Of a stretch of 64,000 bases of DNA, positions 60,631-64,000 are shown in pieces. The notes below the pieces were generated by a model. It did not search any database, was not told the DNA's origin, and saw nothing but the letters and a program-made list of their open reading frames with translations. How positions within the stretch are numbered: position 1 is the first letter of the stretch; each line of letters starts with the position of its first letter. Source of the DNA: Neobacillus dielmonensis (lineage in GTDB: Bacteria; Bacillota; Bacilli; Bacillales; Cytobacillaceae); the NCBI RefSeq assembly GCF_000612665.1, contig NZ_HG942048.1, forward strand, positions 46,324 through 110,323, written 5' to 3'. The translations under genes were made by a program, and so were the position numbers.

Positions 60631-61782
60631 TTAGACTTTTTTTAATAAGTCGCGTGATAGTTCTGACACTGCTTTTTTTCCAGACAAAGCTAGTGTTAAA
60701 TCAAAATCGGCCAGTAAATTACGCAATACTTGCTTTACTCCATCTTCCCCTGCTAAAGCAAGTCCATACATATAAGGTCTTCCTACTAGGACAGCTTTTG
60801 CTCCTAAACATAATGCTTTTATAATATCAGACCCACGTCTAATCCCACTGTCCATTAACACAGGGATTTTCCCCTGCACTTCATCGATAATGTCTGGTAG
60901 GGCATCGATGGCGGCGATGGCACCATCCACTTGTCTTCCACCATGATTGCTGACAATGATCCCATCTGCTCCATTTTCTACAGCAAGACGGGAATCCTCA
61001 GGATGGAGGATTCCTTTTAACAATACTGGCAGCTTTGTTTGCTGTTTAATAAATGCCAAATCATCCCATGTTAAGCCAGGATTTCCGAAAACCTGAGCCC
61101 AAAGCATAATCGCAGATTGCATGTCCTCTTGTGGAGGACTGTCCAGTCTGGAGAGGAAAACGGGATCTTCAAGATAATTTCCAATCCCTTGAGCTTCCAA
61201 AAATGGCAGATATGCATGTTCAATATCTTTTTCACGCCATGCCATCATCGGTGTGTCCAAAGTGATGACAATCGCATCGTAACCAGTCCTTTCTGCCCGT
61301 TTGACCATAGAGGCGGCGATTTCCCGGTCATTGCTCCAATAGAGTTGGTACCATTTGGGACTTCCCCCCATTTCGGAGGATATTTTTTCTAAACTATATG
61401 TAGAAGCGGTACTGGCGATAAATGGAACTTCCATGCTGGCAGCCGCCCGTGCTGAAGCGAGTTCGCCTTCTGGGTGGACAATCGACTGTACACCCACAGG
61501 TGCCAATAAAATAGGATAGTTTAATTTTTTTCCAAACAGGTCGATCGATAGGTCTCTTTTTGAGGTATCACGGAGCATTCTAGGCACGATTTTCCATTTG
61601 TTAAAAGCTTGATTATTTTCTCTAGCTGTTACCTCTGCCCCTGCTGAAGCAGCGACATAATAATAAGGCTTGTCACTAAGATACTCTTTCGCCCTTTTTT
61701 CTAGCTCCTCATAGGAAACGGGAATAATATTTTTTTCAACATGCTGGTACACCTTAAACTGAACTTGATTGCCAAAACTCAC
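60631..61782 (-). CDS. FMN-dependent alpha-hydroxy-acid oxidase (lactate oxidase/monooxygenase-like)
   Basis: A 383-residue barrel enzyme: YYYVAASAGAEVTARENNQAF, PILLAPVGVQSIVHPEGELASA, WYQLYWSNDREI, ILKGILHPEDSR-like LLKGILHPEDS, and the active-site SNHGGRQVDGAIAAIDALP. These are the LldD/lactate monooxygenase/glycolate oxidase signatures; the exact acid cannot be read. The start is a GTG at 61782 with AAGGGG upstream. Single gene with its own terminator. Confidence 0.88.
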   Translation of the reverse strand: MSFGNQVQFKVYQHVEKNIIPVSYEELEKRAKEYLSDKPYYYVAASAGAEVTARENNQAFNKWKIVPRMLRDTSKRDLSIDLFGKKLNYPILLAPVGVQSIVHPEGELASARAAASMEVPFIASTASTYSLEKISSEMGGSPKWYQLYWSNDREIAASMVKRAERTGYDAIVITLDTPMMAWREKDIEHAYLPFLEAQGIGNYLEDPVFLSRLDSPPQEDMQSAIMLWAQVFGNPGLTWDDLAFIKQQTKLPVLLKGILHPEDSRLAVENGADGIIVSNHGGRQVDGAIAAIDALPDIIDEVQGKIPVLMDSGIRRGSDIIKALCLGAKAVLVGRPYMYGLALAGEDGVKQVLRNLLADFDLTLALSGKKAVSELSRDLLKKV

Positions 61783-61937
61783 GTGAATCCCCTTCTTTCA
61801 CTATTAATCTAGCAAACGCTTTCAGTTTGATGATATCATTGTGAATTTAATAGGTCAACGAGTAGACAAAATATTTAGAAAATAGCAACTCCACCCTGTT
61901 TCGAAAAGTAAAACATAGAAAAATCAATAGTTTTTTG

Positions 61938-61967
61938 TTGACTTAATTTTCGAAAAAATTATATTAT
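61938..61967 (+). promoter_or_regulatory. Sigma-A promoter of the oligoendopeptidase gene
   Basis: TTGACT (61938-61943), an 18-nt spacer and TATTAT (61962-61967), about 40 nt before the ATG at 62008. Confidence 0.7.
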
Positions 61968-62007
61968 AATAATTAGTTACACGAATTAACTTTAGGAGGA
62001 AACAATC

Positions 62008-63822
62008 ATGGAAAGATTAGCAGAAAAACGGTTGGCCCGTTCTGAAGTTCCTGAGGAACTAACATGGGACCTGAGTGCCTTATATCCTACAGAACAGGCA
62101 TGGCAAGAGGAGCTATCATTAATTGAACATGATCTAAGTTTGTTTGGCCCATTTAAAGGAACTTTACATACAGGTGCAAAAGCCCTTTTGGATTGCTTGT
62201 TGGCTCAAGAAAAGCTCACAGAAAAACTTGTCAAAGCAGGGACCTATGTCGAGCTGCGTCAAGCGGCTGATGGAACAGATCCTGTTAATCAGGGAAACAC
62301 AGCCAAATTTGCCGCCCTGCAGACAAAATGCATGGCAGGTCTATCATTCATCAATTCAGAGATTCTTTCATTAGAAGAAGGTATGATTGAAAGATATTTA
62401 GAAGAAGAGCCAGAATTGGCTGATTTCGAAAAAAACTTGAAGGATTTACTGAAAACAAAGAAACATCAGCTTTCACCGGAAACAGAACAAGCATTGGCTG
62501 CATTAGGTGAAGTTCACAATGCTCCATATCAAATTTATCAAATGACTAAGTTGGCTGATATGCAATTTGCACCAATCCAAGATGAGCAAGGAAACGAACT
62601 ACCAGTATCCTTTGCTTTGTTTGAAAACCGTTATGAATTTACAGCCGATACCTATGTCCGCAGAGAAGCTTGGAAATCGTTTGTTTCGACATTAAAACAG
62701 TACACGAACACAATGGCAGCTACCTATGCAACAGAAGTGAACAAACAGGTAGCCCTTGCACGTCTAAGAAACTATGAGTCTGTTACTCATATGCTATTAG
62801 AGCCGCAGCAGGTTTCTGTGGAAATGTACAATAATCAAATTGATACCATTTTTAAAGAATTGGCACCGCATATGCGCCGGTTTGCCAAGCTCAAGCAAAA
62901 GGCATTGGGCTTAGAGGAAATGCAATTTTGCGATCTGAAGGCTCCGTTGGATGCTGATTTTAATCCAAGTACCACTTTCGAAGAAGCTAGCAAATTAATA
63001 TTGGAAGCTCTTCAAGTAATGGGACCAGAGTACTGTTCAATTATTGAAAAAGGCTTTAATGAAAGATGGGTTGACCAAGCGGATAACATTGGAAAATCTA
63101 CCGGGGCATTTTGTTCCAGCCCTTATGGCGCACATCCTTATGTTCTGATTACTTGGCAGGATAATATGCGCGGCTGCTTTACCCTAGCGCATGAATTTGG
63201 GCATGCAGGGCATTTTTATTTGTCAAATGAGAATCAAAGAGTCATGAATACCCGTCCATCAATGTATTTCATTGAAGCCCCATCTACTATGCATGAAATG
63301 CTGCTTGGTCGTCATTTGCTTTCTAATACAGATGATAAGCAAATGCGCCGCTGGGTCGTACTTCAGCTGTTGGGCACCTATTATCATAACTTTGTCACTC
63401 ACCTACTAGAGGCAGAGTATCAACGCAGGGTTTATGCGCTTGCGGAATCTGGGACTGCTCTTACGGCTAGCACATTAACCGAAGTAACAGGAGCTGTTCT
63501 TAAAGAATTCTGGGGAGACAGTGTCGTCATTGATGAAGGTGCTTGCTTAACCTGGATGCGTCAGCCTCACTACTATATGGGATTATATCCATATACCTAT
63601 TCTGCAGGGTTAACTGTTTCAACGGCCGTTTCTCAAATGATTCAAGAGGAAGGTCAAACTGCTGTAGACAGATGGCTGGAAGTCCTTCGCGCCGGAGGCA
63701 CTAAGGAGCCGCTTGAATTGATTAAACAAGCAGGTGTCGATATGTCAACACCTGAACCAATCCGTAGGGCTGTTTCCTATGTAGGATCATTGGTAGATGA
63801 ATTAGAACACTCTTATAAATAA
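62008..63822 (+). CDS. pepF: M3 family oligoendopeptidase F
   Basis: A 604-residue metallopeptidase: LTWDLSALYPTEQAW at the N-terminus and the zinc motif LAHEFGHAGHFY (HEFGH from residue 395), then FIEAPSTMHEMLL with the third ligand Glu. Oligoendopeptidase F cuts short peptides in the cytoplasm; B. subtilis homologs affect sporulation and germination. AGGAGG precedes the ATG. Single gene, ending at a double hairpin. Confidence 0.92.
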   Translation: MERLAEKRLARSEVPEELTWDLSALYPTEQAWQEELSLIEHDLSLFGPFKGTLHTGAKALLDCLLAQEKLTEKLVKAGTYVELRQAADGTDPVNQGNTAKFAALQTKCMAGLSFINSEILSLEEGMIERYLEEEPELADFEKNLKDLLKTKKHQLSPETEQALAALGEVHNAPYQIYQMTKLADMQFAPIQDEQGNELPVSFALFENRYEFTADTYVRREAWKSFVSTLKQYTNTMAATYATEVNKQVALARLRNYESVTHMLLEPQQVSVEMYNNQIDTIFKELAPHMRRFAKLKQKALGLEEMQFCDLKAPLDADFNPSTTFEEASKLILEALQVMGPEYCSIIEKGFNERWVDQADNIGKSTGAFCSSPYGAHPYVLITWQDNMRGCFTLAHEFGHAGHFYLSNENQRVMNTRPSMYFIEAPSTMHEMLLGRHLLSNTDDKQMRRWVVLQLLGTYYHNFVTHLLEAEYQRRVYALAESGTALTASTLTEVTGAVLKEFWGDSVVIDEGACLTWMRQPHYYMGLYPYTYSAGLTVSTAVSQMIQEEGQTAVDRWLEVLRAGGTKEPLELIKQAGVDMSTPEPIRRAVSYVGSLVDELEHSYK

Positions 63823-63835
63823 GCTATATGAAAAA

Positions 63836-63886
63836 GGCTGTCCTTTTGGGACAGCCAGGCTGTCGAAAAACCCTTCGGCAGCCTCT
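63836..63886 (+). terminator. Double hairpin terminator of pepF
   Basis: GGCTGTCC (63836-63843) pairs with GGACAGCC (63849-63856); a second stem GGCTGTCGAA with TTCGGCAGCC (63858-63883) follows, then TCTTATTA. Confidence 0.75.
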
Positions 63887-63924
63887 TATTACATCTAATT
63901 ACTTTAACAGTTCACCGCGTTAAT

Positions 63925-63939
63925 ATGATATAATATCAT
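63925..63939. promoter_or_regulatory. Palindrome ATGATAT-A-ATATCAT near the right edge
   Basis: A perfect 7+1+7 nt inverted repeat next to AT-rich sequence, possibly an operator for a gene beyond the window. No start codon with a ribosome site can be recognised in the remaining 60 nt. Confidence 0.35.
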
Positions 63940-64000
63940 TAACAATAGATTATTAATGAGGTAAACCTAAAGAGTCCGCCCAAATTGAATATGATTTTGT

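Noticed and set aside
63992..64000. Start of a further gene at the right edge
   Set aside because: An ATG is present but without a ribosome site and with too few codons to judge.

Overview
The window reads as chromosome of a low-GC, endospore-forming Bacillaceae bacterium (Bacillus or Neobacillus type; the genus is an inference). It carries YheC/YheD spore-coat ATP-grasp proteins, a gamma-type small acid-soluble spore protein, CotF-like coat proteins, lipoteichoic acid synthase, a proline T-box leader, Bacillus-type Shine-Dalgarno sites and TTG/GTG starts. I found no rRNA, tRNA, CRISPR array, prophage or intact insertion sequence.

Region 1 (1-15.5 kb) looks like a spore-envelope island. Two YheC/YheD proteins bracket an ATP-grasp ligase, a sugar nucleotidyltransferase, five glycosyltransferase-like proteins, a GT-D-type protein, a Gfo/Idh oxidoreductase, an FAD oxidoreductase and a Cys-rich small protein. 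A gamma-SASP, a MltG/LysM-like membrane protein and two CotF-like proteins follow. A spore-surface glycan or modified glycoprotein is the natural inference, but its product is unknown.

Region 2 (15.7-33.4 kb) is mixed housekeeping and envelope metabolism: an alcohol/aldehyde dehydrogenase pair; a self-regulated TetR gene translationally coupled to an FtsH-like protease, with palindromic operators in its promoter; LTA synthase; a membrane-anchored GH18 hydrolase; a luciferase-like monooxygenase; an acyl-CoA synthetase; a membrane metallophosphoesterase; a small secreted protein; an alpha/beta hydrolase; and a feoA-feoB locus in which FeoB is split into a G-protein and a membrane protein.

Region 3 (33.4-40.9 kb) has a nuclease-helicase fusion (PD-(D/E)XK plus Fe-S XPD/DinG helicase), proBA behind a proline T-box, a WrbA-like flavoprotein and an MFS transporter.

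Region 4 (40.9-53.4 kb) is a reductive pyrimidine (uracil/thymine) degradation cluster on the minus strand: PreT, PreA, dihydropyrimidinase, NCS1 permease, a small unknown protein, a PucR regulator, (methyl)malonate-semialdehyde dehydrogenase, an omega-aminotransferase and a carboxyltransferase. The expected beta-ureidopropionase is not in the window.

Region 5 (53.7-64 kb) has a HemD-like protein, an NAD(P)-binding protein, DUF202 and BtuF-like proteins, a DHA2 drug exporter divergent from a TetR regulator with a palindromic operator, an FMN-dependent alpha-hydroxy-acid oxidase and oligoendopeptidase F. Two families of short palindromic intergenic repeats occur at 11.57/27.58 kb and 25.8/38.55 kb.
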